NCBI GenBank assembly: GCA_965216445.1 | Contig: OZ244166.1 | Location: forward strand, 2,294,001-2,358,000 | Direction of reading: 5' to 3' | Source: MA-ANB-1 sp965216445 | Lineage (GTDB): Bacteria > Actinomycetota > Acidimicrobiia > Spongiisociales > ZC4RG35 | Length of the DNA stretch: 64,000 bases | Part shown: one piece after another, positions 9,093 through 17,677 of the stretch | How the letters are laid out: each line of letters begins with the position of its first letter | Numbering within the stretch: position 1 is the stretch's first letter | The notes under the pieces: model-generated | The model's database searches: none | Seen by the model: only the letters and a program-made list of their open reading frames with translations | What the model was told of the DNA's origin: nothing | Translations under genes and position numbers: made by a program

Positions 9093-9824
9093 TCAGTAGG
9101 AGACCTCCCAAAGTATCAAACCCTTGGCGGGAGCGAGTGTCGCCCGAGACGATCGCTTCTTCGCTGCGATCACCTCTGCAACCTCTTCAAATGCCGTCCT
9201 TCCTGAGCCAACATCGAAACACCACCCGACCAACGAACGCACCATCTGGTGGCAGAACGCATTGGCGGTGACCCAAAAGTCGATGGCGCCCTCCTCCCCT
9301 TCCAACCACTCGGCTCTTTCGAGCCGGCGAACATTGCTGAGCCCCGCCTTGGAACGGCAAAACGAGGTGAAGTCCAACTCGCCCACGAACTGTTCTGCGG
9401 TGGCGCGCATCAACTCGAGGTCCACAGGCTTGGGGAGCTGCCAGACAAACCCGCGAATCAAAGGATCGAGTTCAGACGCTCGACTCGCTCTATAGCGATA
9501 GGTCCGACCGACGGCTGAGAACCGAGCATGGAAGTGATGGTCCTCCAGCCTCCAAGCACGCACGACCACTTCACCGCCGAGTATCGAGTTCACCGACCGC
9601 CGAAACGAATCTGCGACATCGCCGGCGAACTCAAAAGACGCAACCTGGCCCCGTGCGTGAACACCAGCATCAGTCCGACCGGCAACGACAGTATTGACTT
9701 CGTCGCCAAGAACCATTGACAAAGCGCGCTCGAGTTCACCCTGGACGGTCCGCTGACCCCTCTGTTTGGCATACCCACGGAACCCCGACCCGTCGTAGGA
9801 GAGATCAAGCCGGTGTACGGGCAT
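9093..9824 (-). CDS. truA: tRNA pseudouridine(38-40) synthase
   Basis: TruA isomerises uridines 38-40 in the anticodon stem. The 243-residue product carries the catalytic aspartate in VAGRTDAGVHARGQV near residue 50, the HARFSAVGRTYRYR strand, and FCHQMVRSLVGW near the C-terminus. Its start overlaps the stop of the upstream membrane gene by one base. The usual actinobacterial order rplQ-truA-rplM-rpsI is partly kept, but truA is separated here from rplQ by four genes. Confidence 0.96.
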   Translation of the reverse strand: MPVHRLDLSYDGSGFRGYAKQRGQRTVQGELERALSMVLGDEVNTVVAGRTDAGVHARGQVASFEFAGDVADSFRRSVNSILGGEVVVRAWRLEDHHFHARFSAVGRTYRYRASRASELDPLIRGFVWQLPKPVDLELMRATAEQFVGELDFTSFCRSKAGLSNVRRLERAEWLEGEEGAIDFWVTANAFCHQMVRSLVGWCFDVGSGRTAFEEVAEVIAAKKRSSRATLAPAKGLILWEVSY

Positions 9825-10342
9825 TAGAAAACCGAGGCAAAGAGAGCAAACGGGGCACCAATGATGGCGCGGACGAGCATCGCAGCAGCGAATCCGATCA
9901 GGACCGAAACACTTGCCTTCTTCACATCGAGATCGGCACCTTCCTGAGTGGCTACGACCAGGATCACCAGATACCAGATCAAGCCGATAGCGCTTACCAC
10001 TTCGATACGGACCACTTCGAGAAGCAGCGGCAATACAGCCAAACCGTGCATCCCCACCATCGTTTGTGGTCTACCGGAGGATTTGAAGAACCAGGTGGCA
10101 ACTCCCCAGGTTGCGAAGGCGAGTATCAACCACGAAGCAACCGCGGCGACCACGACCGACAACAAGCGGGTGAAGTTGAACGGCACACCTCCGATCAAGA
10201 CCGCCCCCAAGTAAGAAACGGTTGAGACCAGGGCAACCAAAATCGCTCCATCGGCTGCGGAGTCGTTGTCGAAGAAGGCCTCTCTGAAAGAGGCGCGCTG
10301 GAGAAGGGCCGCACGGGCAGCGCGGTTCAGGATCTTGATCAC
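9824..10342 (-). CDS. YIP1-like integral membrane protein
   Basis: The 172-residue product has four or five hydrophobic helices (around residues 33-53, 62-86, 98-110, 115-132 and 148-170) after a short cytoplasmic N-terminus containing FREAFFDNDSAADGA. This resembles YIP1-domain proteins, whose bacterial function is unknown. It lies 30 nt after coaA and its stop overlaps the truA start, so it is cotranscribed with both. No catalytic motif is visible. Confidence 0.75.
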   Translation of the reverse strand: MIKILNRAARAALLQRASFREAFFDNDSAADGAILVALVSTVSYLGAVLIGGVPFNFTRLLSVVVAAVASWLILAFATWGVATWFFKSSGRPQTMVGMHGLAVLPLLLEVVRIEVVSAIGLIWYLVILVVATQEGADLDVKKASVSVLIGFAAAMLVRAIIGAPFALFASVF

Positions 10343-10372
10343 AACGTCGGCACTCTAATGATTCGTCGTCGA

Positions 10373-11287
10373 CTAGCGCCGTAGCCGAACCCGGCGAACG
10401 CTGTGGTCTCCGGCCTTCTCCAAGATCAGGCTGGCACGATCTTTGGTCGGCAGGATATTCTCGACGAGATTCTTGAAGTTGACCGACTTCCAGATGTCCG
10501 TAGCCACCCGGATCGCCTCATCGTCGCTCAACGAAGCGTACTTCGCGAAATAGGCGTCGGATCGGCTAAAAGCGACATCGCGAAGTGTGAGGAATCGTTC
10601 CAGGTACCAAGCCTCGATATCCGCGCTGTCGGCGTCGACGAATATCGAGAAGTCGAAGTAGTCGGAGACAAAGGCGCCGGACTCGCCGGCCTGCAGAACG
10701 TTCAGGCCTTCGACTATCAAGATGTCCGGACGTCCAATGGCCCTGGTTTCGCCAGGGATAATGTCGTAGGCGATGTGTGAGTAGACCGGGACTTCGAGAT
10801 CCTCATCGCCTGCTGCTGCCCTCGCTACAAACTCGAGCAGAGCCTTGCGGTCATAGCTCTCTGGGAAGCCTTTCCGATCCATCAGCCCCTTCTCCTCGAG
10901 CACAGCGTTCGGGAGCAAGAACCCGTCGGTCGTCACCAGCTCAACTATTGGATGTTGGGGCCATCTGCCCAACAACGCCTGCAGCACCCTGGAAATCGTC
11001 GACTTGCCAACGGCAACCGAGCCGGCCACGCCGATGACGAAGGGGGCAGGAACGGGGGGAACCCCCAAGAAGGTCTCGGTCACGGTACCGAGCGCAGAGT
11101 TCGCCTGTGCGTACAGATTCAATAGCCGGGACATCGGTAAGAACGTGTCCTCGACCATCCCGATGTCCAGGTTCACGTTGATACCACGCAACTTCTCGAG
11201 GTCGTCAGAATCGAGAGTCAAAGGCGTGTTCGCACGCAGGGCCGCCCACGAACCTGGTTCGAAGTCGATGTAGAACGGACTGGTCAC
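10373..11287 (-). CDS. coaA: Pantothenate kinase, type I
   Basis: CoaA phosphorylates pantothenate, the committing step of CoA synthesis. The P-loop GVAGSVAVGKST lies near residue 86; TTDGFLLPN, SYDRKALLEF, YSHIAYDII and VEGLNVLQ follow as in the type I family. The open frame continues far upstream into the divergent plsC gene, so I place the start at the GTG at 11287. This gives 304 residues, close to the ~310 norm, beginning VTSPFYIDFEPGSWAAL. Only 60 bp separate it from plsC, and a TAGCCT hexamer 7 nt upstream of the GTG could be the -10 of a leaderless transcript. Confidence 0.92.
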   Translation of the reverse strand: MTSPFYIDFEPGSWAALRANTPLTLDSDDLEKLRGINVNLDIGMVEDTFLPMSRLLNLYAQANSALGTVTETFLGVPPVPAPFVIGVAGSVAVGKSTISRVLQALLGRWPQHPIVELVTTDGFLLPNAVLEEKGLMDRKGFPESYDRKALLEFVARAAAGDEDLEVPVYSHIAYDIIPGETRAIGRPDILIVEGLNVLQAGESGAFVSDYFDFSIFVDADSADIEAWYLERFLTLRDVAFSRSDAYFAKYASLSDDEAIRVATDIWKSVNFKNLVENILPTKDRASLILEKAGDHSVRRVRLRR

Positions 11288-11347
11288 CGCACAAAGGCTA
11301 ACGCCGACATCGCTGTTAGGACCCGCATCGAACTTAAACTTGCGTCC

Positions 11348-12085
11348 GTGAAACGGGTCCTTTCTTGGGTTGTGACGATCCCCTTTGCATTGGTCTTCGG
11401 CCTCTTGCTTCTCGTCTTCGACATCGCCGGGCGAATCGTGCGCCCGTTCTCTATGCGCGGTTTCGAGTGGGTGATGGCATCGCTCCAGTGGTCGCTGATG
11501 CGGGCCTTTCAGCTTTTTGGAACCAAAATCGAAGTGGAACGGCCCGACGAGGTTCAGCCAAAGACCCCCTACGCAATTCTGTCGAACCACCAGAGCATGC
11601 TCGACATCGTCATGATCGGGGGCCTGCTCGTCTCGAACTTCCCGAAATACGTGGCCAAGAAGGAGCTGAGCAATTGGATTCCATCGGTGTCGCTCAACCT
11701 CAAGTGGGGCGGAAACGCCCTGATTGACCGAGACGACCCGAGACAGTCCATCAAGGCGATCAAAGAGATGGCAAAACGAGCCCAGGAACGGGGCGTCTCA
11801 GCCGCGATCTTCCCCGAGGGCCGCCGGTCGCGTGATGGTTCGCTTCTGCCGTTCAAGACCGCCGGTGCACGCACGATGCTAAGCGCCGCAAATGAACTCC
11901 CCGTCGTACCAACGGTCATCTCGGGCTCGTGGCAGTTGAACCGGCTCATCCCCTTTACCCCTGGGGCAAAAGTCAAGATCACGTTCGGGAAGCCGATCGA
12001 CCGAAAACCGGGTGACGAAAAGGCGATTCTCGAACAGGTGGAAACGTGGATGCAAAGGCAGATATCGTCCGAATCCGCTGACTAA
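11348..12085 (+). CDS. plsC: 1-acyl-sn-glycerol-3-phosphate acyltransferase
   Basis: PlsC acylates lysophosphatidic acid to phosphatidic acid at the inner membrane. The 245-residue product has an N-terminal membrane helix (VVTIPFALVFGLLLLVFDI), the catalytic SNHQSMLDIVM block (NHX4D motif) near residue 79, and the acceptor-binding FPEGRRSRDG block near residue 156. The start codon is GTG with TTAAACT about 10 nt upstream as a possible -10 element, divergent from coaA. Confidence 0.93.
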   Translation: MKRVLSWVVTIPFALVFGLLLLVFDIAGRIVRPFSMRGFEWVMASLQWSLMRAFQLFGTKIEVERPDEVQPKTPYAILSNHQSMLDIVMIGGLLVSNFPKYVAKKELSNWIPSVSLNLKWGGNALIDRDDPRQSIKAIKEMAKRAQERGVSAAIFPEGRRSRDGSLLPFKTAGARTMLSAANELPVVPTVISGSWQLNRLIPFTPGAKVKITFGKPIDRKPGDEKAILEQVETWMQRQISSESAD

Positions 12086-12136
12086 TAACCAGGAAATTCC
12101 CCTAAATCTCCTTCCGGATCGCGACGATAAGTTGGG

Positions 12137-12862
12137 GTGACACAATTTCAGGCCTCCCTTATCGCGGCAGGCGACCCCCAACCACTTCCCACGACGATTG
12201 CCCTCGACGGCGATCGGATCGCTATTGCCTCCAACGGCCAATCGATCGGCGAATGGCCAATCGACAGTGTCGGATTTGAGCGGGTCGGCGACGACTTCAA
12301 GGTCACTCTCGACGGTGAAACTGCCGTCCTGAAGTTTGATGACACGGAGCAATTCGACGCTGAATTGGCTGGCATCACCGGTTCAAACGGGAAGTCGACC
12401 AAAGCCAAGTTGCTGAGAAAGCCGAAGAAGGCGAAGACGGAGAAGAAGACTAAGGCGGAGAAGAAGGCACCAGTGCCCCAGGTCAAGAAGGCCGTCGCCA
12501 AACCCGTCACCGCGCCGGTGGCCTCAACACCGAAGGCCAAGAAGGAAAATGGGGCTTTGGAGTGGTTGGACGGGAGACTCGAAAGCGCCCACAAGAAGTG
12601 GTCGAAGTACGCCCCAGATTGGTTCTTCACCAGAGGTGGTGTCGCCGTTGCCGGGATCGTACTCATCGCTTTGCTTCTCAAACCCAGCTGGTTCTCAGCT
12701 CTCTTCCTGATCGTGGCTGCCATTGGACTGATCACAAGCGCGATCGCTCTGCTTGATCAGATGATCGCAGTCAAGATCTTCCGCAAAGGTTTCACCCCGA
12801 TCCAAGGGTTGATTGGCTCCTTGAGCCTAGGAATCGTAGGGCTTCTACTCGGGGCCCTATAA
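12137..12862 (+). CDS. Lysine/alanine-rich membrane protein, unknown function
   Basis: I do not recognise the family. The 241-residue product has an N-terminal ~85-residue beta-rich region that looks like a small PH-like fold (IALDGDRIAIASNG, FKVTLDGETAVLKF). A Lys/Ala/Pro-rich linker follows (about residues 90-140, with many KKAK and EKK runs), then WLDGRLESAHKKW, and three hydrophobic helices fill about residues 170-241. It starts with GTG 51 nt after plsC and is probably cotranscribed with it; a bidirectional terminator follows at once. The layout suggests an inner-membrane protein with a cytoplasmic basic tail. Confidence 0.7.
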   Translation: MTQFQASLIAAGDPQPLPTTIALDGDRIAIASNGQSIGEWPIDSVGFERVGDDFKVTLDGETAVLKFDDTEQFDAELAGITGSNGKSTKAKLLRKPKKAKTEKKTKAEKKAPVPQVKKAVAKPVTAPVASTPKAKKENGALEWLDGRLESAHKKWSKYAPDWFFTRGGVAVAGIVLIALLLKPSWFSALFLIVAAIGLITSAIALLDQMIAVKIFRKGFTPIQGLIGSLSLGIVGLLLGAL

Positions 12863-12864
12863 CA

Positions 12865-12892
12865 AAAGAGCCGCCCGAGAGGGCGGCTCTTT
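12865..12892. terminator. Bidirectional intrinsic terminator
   Basis: A perfect 12-bp stem (AAAGAGCCGCCC with GGGCGGCTCTTT) encloses a GAGA loop between the convergent plus-strand membrane gene and rplQ. It has A-rich sequence on one side and T-rich sequence on the other, so it can stop transcription of both the plsC operon and the alpha ribosomal operon. Confidence 0.9.
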
Positions 12893-12922
12893 AGGTTCTG
12901 ACCCGACAGGTTTCGACGTCGT

Positions 12923-13273
12923 CTAGACCAATTCGATTATCGCCTCTTCGGTGGCATCGCCACGTCGGGGGCCCAACTTCGTAATCCTGGTGTAGCCACC
13001 GGGGCGGTCGACATAGCGTGGTCCCACTTCATCAAACAGCTTGGCGACGGCTTCCCGATTGGTGATCGACTTCATGACAGTGCGCTTGGCGTGCAAGTTG
13101 TCGGTCCTGGCATGCGAAATCATCTTCTCTGCATACGGTCGCAGGACCTTGGCCTTGGGCAGAGTTGTGGTGATCTTCCCGTAGATGATCAGATCCGCTG
13201 TCATGTTGGCCAGGATCTTCTTCTGATGCGACGGTGAGCCGCCAAGTCGCGGCCCTTTGCGGGGACGGGGCAT
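12923..13273 (-). CDS. rplQ: 50S ribosomal protein L17
   Basis: The 116-residue product starts MPRPRKGPRLGGSPSHQKKI and contains LIIYGKITTTLPKAK, the standard L17 N-terminal region; the C-terminus has GGYTRITKLGPRRGD. It is the last gene of the alpha operon, its ATG overlapping the rpoA stop by one base, and is followed by the bidirectional terminator. Confidence 0.98.
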   Translation of the reverse strand: MPRPRKGPRLGGSPSHQKKILANMTADLIIYGKITTTLPKAKVLRPYAEKMISHARTDNLHAKRTVMKSITNREAVAKLFDEVGPRYVDRPGGYTRITKLGPRRGDATEEAIIELV

Positions 13274-14217
13274 TAGGAGCCGCTTCCAGCATCCGCCAGG
13301 CTCAGACCAAGCTCGTCGAGCTTCGCCGTTACCTCATCGAGACTCTTCTGACCGAAGTTCGTGATGTTGAGCAGGTCGTCGGAAGTGCGTTCCACCAACT
13401 CACCGACAGTCTTGATCTGGGCGCGACGCAGACAGTTGCGAGGACGCTCGGACAAGTCAAGTGCCTCGATGGGCAGCTCGAGGTCCGGTGAACCGGTTGC
13501 TTCGAACTGAACCTCGCCGAGCTCAAGACCCTGGCCCTCGCCGATATCGGCGAAAAGGCCCATGAGCTCGCCAAGAGTCTTCCCGGCAGAAGAGACTGCC
13601 TCGGAAGGGTCGATTGCACCGTTGGTCTCGACATCGAGAACCAAACGGTCGAAGTTCGTCATCTGACCGACCTGCGTGTTCTCGACACGGTACGAGACTT
13701 TCCGGACCGGGGAGAAGATGGAATCGACCGGGATCACACCGATGGTCGATGAGCCGCCTTTGTTGCCGTCCGCTGAGCGATAACCGACACCAGGTGCAAC
13801 CGACAGCTCCATCTCGAGACGTCCACTGGCACTCATGGTGGCTATGTGGGCATCTGGGTTTACAACCTCGACTCCGGCAGGGAGCTTGAGATCGGCTGCG
13901 GTCACCTCGCCGGCACCTTTGGCTGACAGATAAAGGGTCTCGGTGTCATGGCCGTCCATGCGGATCACGATTCGCTTGATGTTGAGAATGATGTCGACGA
14001 CATCTTCAACCACACCGGAAACAGTCGAGAACTCGTGCTCTACACCTTCGATTTGAATCGAAGTGATAGCTGCTCCGGGAATCCGTGACAGCAGTGTTCT
14101 ACGAAGAGTGTTGCCCAGTGTGTAACCAAAACCTGGCTCGAGGGGCTCGACGACGATCCGTGACCTGACGTCAGAAATCTGCTCTTCTTCAATTTGGGGT
14201 CGCTGAACGATTAACAA
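13273..14217 (-). CDS. rpoA: RNA polymerase alpha subunit
   Basis: The 314-residue product has the N-terminal dimerisation domain (EPLEPGFGYTLGNTLRRTLLSRIPGAA), then a linker, and the C-terminal DNA-binding domain from about residue 240 (LDLSERPRNCLRRAQIKTVGELVERTSDDLLNI in separate helices, with NFGQKSLDEV). Alpha nucleates polymerase assembly and its C-terminal domain contacts UP elements and activators. It lies between rpsD and rplQ as in most bacteria. Confidence 0.98.
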   Translation of the reverse strand: MLIVQRPQIEEEQISDVRSRIVVEPLEPGFGYTLGNTLRRTLLSRIPGAAITSIQIEGVEHEFSTVSGVVEDVVDIILNIKRIVIRMDGHDTETLYLSAKGAGEVTAADLKLPAGVEVVNPDAHIATMSASGRLEMELSVAPGVGYRSADGNKGGSSTIGVIPVDSIFSPVRKVSYRVENTQVGQMTNFDRLVLDVETNGAIDPSEAVSSAGKTLGELMGLFADIGEGQGLELGEVQFEATGSPDLELPIEALDLSERPRNCLRRAQIKTVGELVERTSDDLLNITNFGQKSLDEVTAKLDELGLSLADAGSGS

Positions 14218-14225
14218 GAGTTACC

Positions 14226-14831
14226 TCACTTAGAGTAGAGCTCGACGATCAACTGCTCGTTGATAGCCGTGTCGATTTGGTCCCTGCGGGGGTTGTCCCG
14301 GACAACCACCTTGCGCTCACCGGGGTCCACCTGGAGCCAGTCGGGTACGACTCGATCCTGGGTGTCCACCGAATGCTGGACTACAAGCATGTCTTGGCTC
14401 CGTTCCTTGATGGTGATCACATCACCAGGACGGACCTGATACGAAGGAATGTCTACCTTGCGACCGTTGACCCGGAAGTGCCCGTGGTTTACGAGCTGGC
14501 GTGCCTGTGGTCTGGTCGATGTGAGACCGGAGCGCCAGACGACGTTGTCGAGTCGCTGTTCGAGGAGCTGGAGCAGAATGTCACCGGTGACACCCTGACG
14601 TCGAGCGGCCTCTTTGTAATAGAGACGGAATTGCTTCTCCAACACACCGTACATGGTGCGAAGCTTCTGCTTCTCTCGAAGTTGGATGAGATAGTCGCTC
14701 TCCCGAATCCGACCGCGACCATGCTGGCCGGGAGGATAAGGGCGACGGTCTACGGGACACTTCTTCGACTGGCAAAGCGGTGTGCGTGCACGACGACATG
14801 CCTTGTGCCGGGGGCCGGTGTAACGAGCCAT
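14226..14831 (-). CDS. rpsD: 30S ribosomal protein S4
   Basis: The product is S4 with MARYTGPRHKACRR, RRPYPPGQHGRGR and the S4 RNA-binding domain (RLDNVVWRSGLTSTRPQARQL) near residues 90-110. An upstream in-frame start would add 10 residues; I use the ATG that overlaps the rpsK stop (TGATG), giving 201 residues. The N-terminal zinc site normally formed by four cysteines shows His9, Cys12, Cys20 and Cys25 here, with the last two keeping the usual spacing. S4 often autoregulates the alpha operon, but no leader pseudoknot was identified. Confidence 0.97.
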   Translation of the reverse strand: MARYTGPRHKACRRARTPLCQSKKCPVDRRPYPPGQHGRGRIRESDYLIQLREKQKLRTMYGVLEKQFRLYYKEAARRQGVTGDILLQLLEQRLDNVVWRSGLTSTRPQARQLVNHGHFRVNGRKVDIPSYQVRPGDVITIKERSQDMLVVQHSVDTQDRVVPDWLQVDPGERKVVVRDNPRRDQIDTAINEQLIVELYSK

Positions 14832-15226
14832 CAGCCGCGCCTCCGTTTCTTGGGGCGACAACCGTTGTGGGGTAGCGGAGTGACGTCTTTGACGTAGGTC
14901 ACTTCCATCCCCATGTTCTGCAGTGTCCGGACCGCCGTGTCGCGACCGGAACCGGTGCCGCTGACGATCACGTCGAGCTTGCGTATGCCATGCTCACCGG
15001 CACGACGTGCTGCCTCTTCAGCTGCAACCTGTGCTGCATACGGTGTTGACTTACGAGAGCCTTTGAATCCGACCGACCCACCCGATGTCCAGGCGACGGA
15101 GCCGCCATTGAGATCGGTGATGTTGATGATCGTGTTGTTGAAACTTGCCTTGATGTGGGCCTGGCCATGGGAGATGTTCTTTCTCTCGCGCCGGCGGACC
15201 CGCTTACTTCCTGGTTGAGTTGCCAC
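14831..15226 (-). CDS. rpsK: 30S ribosomal protein S11
   Basis: The 131-residue product has the S11 signatures HGQAHIKASFNNTIINITD, GGSVGFKGSRKSTPYAAQ and the tail DVTPLPHNGCRPKKRRR. It sits on the platform of the small subunit near the 16S 3' region. It is nine nucleotides downstream of rpsM and overlaps the rpsD start by one base. Confidence 0.98.
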   Translation of the reverse strand: MATQPGSKRVRRRERKNISHGQAHIKASFNNTIINITDLNGGSVAWTSGGSVGFKGSRKSTPYAAQVAAEEAARRAGEHGIRKLDVIVSGTGSGRDTAVRTLQNMGMEVTYVKDVTPLPHNGCRPKKRRRG

Positions 15227-15235
15227 CGATAACTC

Positions 15236-15613
15236 CTACTTCGTGACCTTTTTCTTACCGGCGATGGCAATGCGACGGCCCTTGCGGGTCCGGGCATTGG
15301 TGTGGGTACGCTGCCCGCGGACCGGGAGGCCGCGACGGTGGCGAATCCCCTGGTAGCTGCCGATTTCAATTTTGCGTTTGATGTTCTGCTGAACCTCGCG
15401 CCGGAGGTCTCCCTCGACTTCGAAATTGGCTTCGATATGCCTACGGATCCGGGTTACCTCATCGTCGGTCAACGAGCGGACCTTGGTGTCCGGGTCGATA
15501 CCGGTCTCGGCGCAGACCTGCTGGGAGCGGGTGAGGCCAATTCCATAGATGTATGTCAGCCCGATCTCGAGCCGTTTGTCGCGTGGGAGGTCTACTCCCG
15601 AAATACGTGCCAC
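15236..15613 (-). CDS. rpsM: 30S ribosomal protein S13
   Basis: The 125-residue product starts MARISGVDLPRDKRLEIGLTY and contains YGIGLTRSQQV and the C-terminal block GLPVRGQRTHTNARTRKG followed by a basic tail. S13 contacts tRNAs and the 50S head bridge. rpmJ lies 13 nt upstream. Confidence 0.98.
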   Translation of the reverse strand: MARISGVDLPRDKRLEIGLTYIYGIGLTRSQQVCAETGIDPDTKVRSLTDDEVTRIRRHIEANFEVEGDLRREVQQNIKRKIEIGSYQGIRHRRGLPVRGQRTHTNARTRKGRRIAIAGKKKVTK

Positions 15614-15626
15614 TTAGTGTCGTTTC

Positions 15627-15740
15627 CTAACCTTGTCGTTGTTTGTGACGGGGGTTTTCACAGATCACCCAGACGCGGCCACGACGCCGAATGATCCGAC
15701 ATTTCTCACACATTTTCTTTGTGGAAGGTCTTACCTTCAT
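15627..15740 (-). CDS. rpmJ: 50S ribosomal protein L36
   Basis: A 37-codon frame encodes a canonical L36: MKVRPSTKKMCEKC, IIRRRGRVWVICENP, RHKQRQG. The zinc ligands Cys11, Cys14, Cys27 and His32 are all present, so it is the zinc-binding C+ form. It is the first gene of the alpha block here; infA, which normally precedes it, is absent and replaced by a plus-strand insert, so a promoter must lie in 15741-16060. Confidence 0.97.
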   Translation of the reverse strand: MKVRPSTKKMCEKCRIIRRRGRVWVICENPRHKQRQG

Positions 15741-16029
15741 TTGAGATCTCCAAAAACTTCAATTCTCGCTTGGGAAAAATCGCTACTCCCATACACGCGA
15801 GCGTCACCAGGCCACAGTTCGATCCCTTTGGTGAAACCATCTGGAGATGAATGTGTCCCGGTACGGACAAATATGTCGCGGCCAAATCGGCCGCCAGACG
15901 ATGAAATGTTAACCCGTAGTGGGTTTTTGCTCAAATTCGGGTTTCTTCGCCAGGATGATCTCCGACTCAGGGGAGCGGATGACCAATCGGCAAGAGCTTC
16001 CTGCCAGAAGAAACGGAGAAAAGCCGCTG
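15741..16029. other. Non-coding spacer upstream of rpmJ
   Basis: Together with the promoter and 5' leader at 16030-16106, this forms a 366 nt gap between rpmJ and the protease gene. No credible minus-strand gene was found, and specifically no infA. A short stem AACCC-GTAGT-GGGTT followed by four T residues lies around 15909-15925 on the plus strand. The minus-strand promoter that must drive the alpha operon is expected here but no convincing -35/-10 pair could be picked by eye. Confidence 0.5.
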
Positions 16030-16057
16030 TTGACTTTCGGAAGTCATCCGGCATAAT
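16030..16057 (+). promoter_or_regulatory. Sigma70-type promoter of the protease insert
   Basis: TTGACT (16030-16035) and CATAAT (16052-16057) are separated by 16 bp. An inverted repeat GACTT-TCGG-AAGTC overlaps the -35 element and spacer (16032-16045) and could be an operator. The predicted transcript would have a leader of about 43 nt ending in AAGGAG 4 nt before the GTG at 16107. Confidence 0.65.
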
Positions 16058-16106
16058 CGAAACGGGGTGCGCTCGGGAGCCCAGTTCCCAACGGGCAAGG
16101 AGCGAA

Positions 16107-17623
16107 GTGATACGGATGAGGTCGCCACTACGAACAGTACGGAAAAGTATCGCTGGACTAGCTGTCCTCGGTTTATTTATGACTCTCGTAGTCGCAAATC
16201 CCGTAACAGCACATCCGTCCGATACAGCGATCGACGAGCCACCCAGCGTTCCGGTGTGGCCAGACCCCCAGTTCCAGGGCCTGTACGAATACCACAAAGA
16301 GTTCCGTTCACAGTTCGACTTCTTGACGAGTCACGACCAGACGATTGTGGGCATCCTGCGACGCCACCGAAGAACGACTCCATCCAGCGCTGGGGACTAG
16401 GTTTGACCGACACTGAGTTAGCCGAGTTAGACCGGCGCGATTCTATCGAGCAATACCGTGCACCAATCGCCGAGGCCGTCATGGGTACGGGGCTAACTGA
16501 GGAAGACGCGGCGCTCAACGACTTGGCGAATGCGACCTGGATGGGCGAATTCTATGCAGGCTCGTGGATCGACCAGCTGAACGGTGGGAAGATTACGATT
16601 GCAACCAAATCTGGCGCAGCCAGCGGCGCCGCCGCCGCTCGTGGCCTGGCGCTGGCCTCTGACTTGATTCAGTCGGGACACATTCTGGAATCAGACGTCC
16701 AGTTTGTAGAACACGAGTTCTCACTTGCTGAGATAACCGACGCTGCGGATGCGTTCTTCTCGGGTCCGCTGCAGGAGTTGGGCGATGGGGCGTATGCCTT
16801 CGTGGACGAGCCCAGAAACACCCTCGTCATACGAGCAGAGCCCACCGCTGTCGATTCAATAGAGCAATTCGCAAACGAGAATGCACCTGGCCTTGTGACG
16901 GTGACATTGGTGCCCGAGGGAGCGACTTCACCGACACCTGCGGCTGCGCCGCAGTCAAACCATAGTTCACCGCATGCTGGCGTGAAACTCAACCTAAATC
17001 GCGCGAGCGACAATGTAAGTGGTGGAAACTGCACGTGGGGATTTACGGCGCGCACGTCAACATCGATCTACGCCATCACGGCATACCATTGTCACCCAGA
17101 TCACCAATGGGGCGTCTCTAAACATGGCGTCACAAGTTCGGTCAAGGTGACGGTGGGAGGTCAGGTGGTGAGTTCTAGTGGGTTTTCCTATTCATACAAC
17201 GGCGAACGGGGCGAAGTCACTAGGGCGCAGATACTCAGCCTGTCGATTACAGATGACAATAACTGCTACCACTCAGATTCAGACTGCAACACCCGGATTT
17301 CGCGTCGCGAGTACACCTACGAGACGGGTGTCGGCGAGACGAAGTGCGCCTCATTGCGAGGAACCAATGACTACAGGTGCGGCACTATCGTGTCCAACAA
17401 TTGGGTAGGCACATTCGAAGGTGTACCCATGAAGTGGATCCGCCAAATCACCTTCTACGCATCTCTGTCAGACTCCGGAGGCGGGTGGAAAGAATCGACG
17501 CGGGCGACGGCAATCACCAACGGCAGGATCGGCTCGCCTGACTGGGATACGCTTGCGACTCACATGTACTATGTCGAAACCAAACTCAGCGTTACAACGT
17601 GCGGTACCTCGGGTTCTTGCTAG
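16107..17623 (+). pseudogene. Frameshifted secreted chymotrypsin-like serine protease
   Basis: Two reading frames together describe one exported protease. The first starts at GTG 16107 (AAGGAG just upstream) and encodes a signal peptide (KSIAGLAVLGLFMTLVVANPVTA) and mature start, but stops at 16400. The second frame, offset as by a one-base deletion near 16345-16380, continues QRWGLGLTDTELAELDRRD, typical of an actinobacterial S1 propeptide, then the catalytic domain. TAYHC (17078-17092) holds the catalytic His and SDSGGG (17468-17485) the catalytic Ser; the Asp position may be Glu in GERGEVTRAQ. Cysteine pairs flank both sites. It may be a decayed gene, a sequencing or assembly error, or recoded. 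Orientation opposes the surrounding ribosomal operon. Confidence 0.7.
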
Positions 17624-17677
17624 GGCTAAAGGCGGTTCTTGGAGCGACCACTGTTGGCATCTCAGGGCTGGGCTGCG

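Noticed and set aside
11288..11590. N-terminal 100-residue extension of pantothenate kinase
   Set aside because: It overlaps plsC on the other strand, has biased composition and is absent from the CoaA family; the GTG at 11287 gives the normal length.
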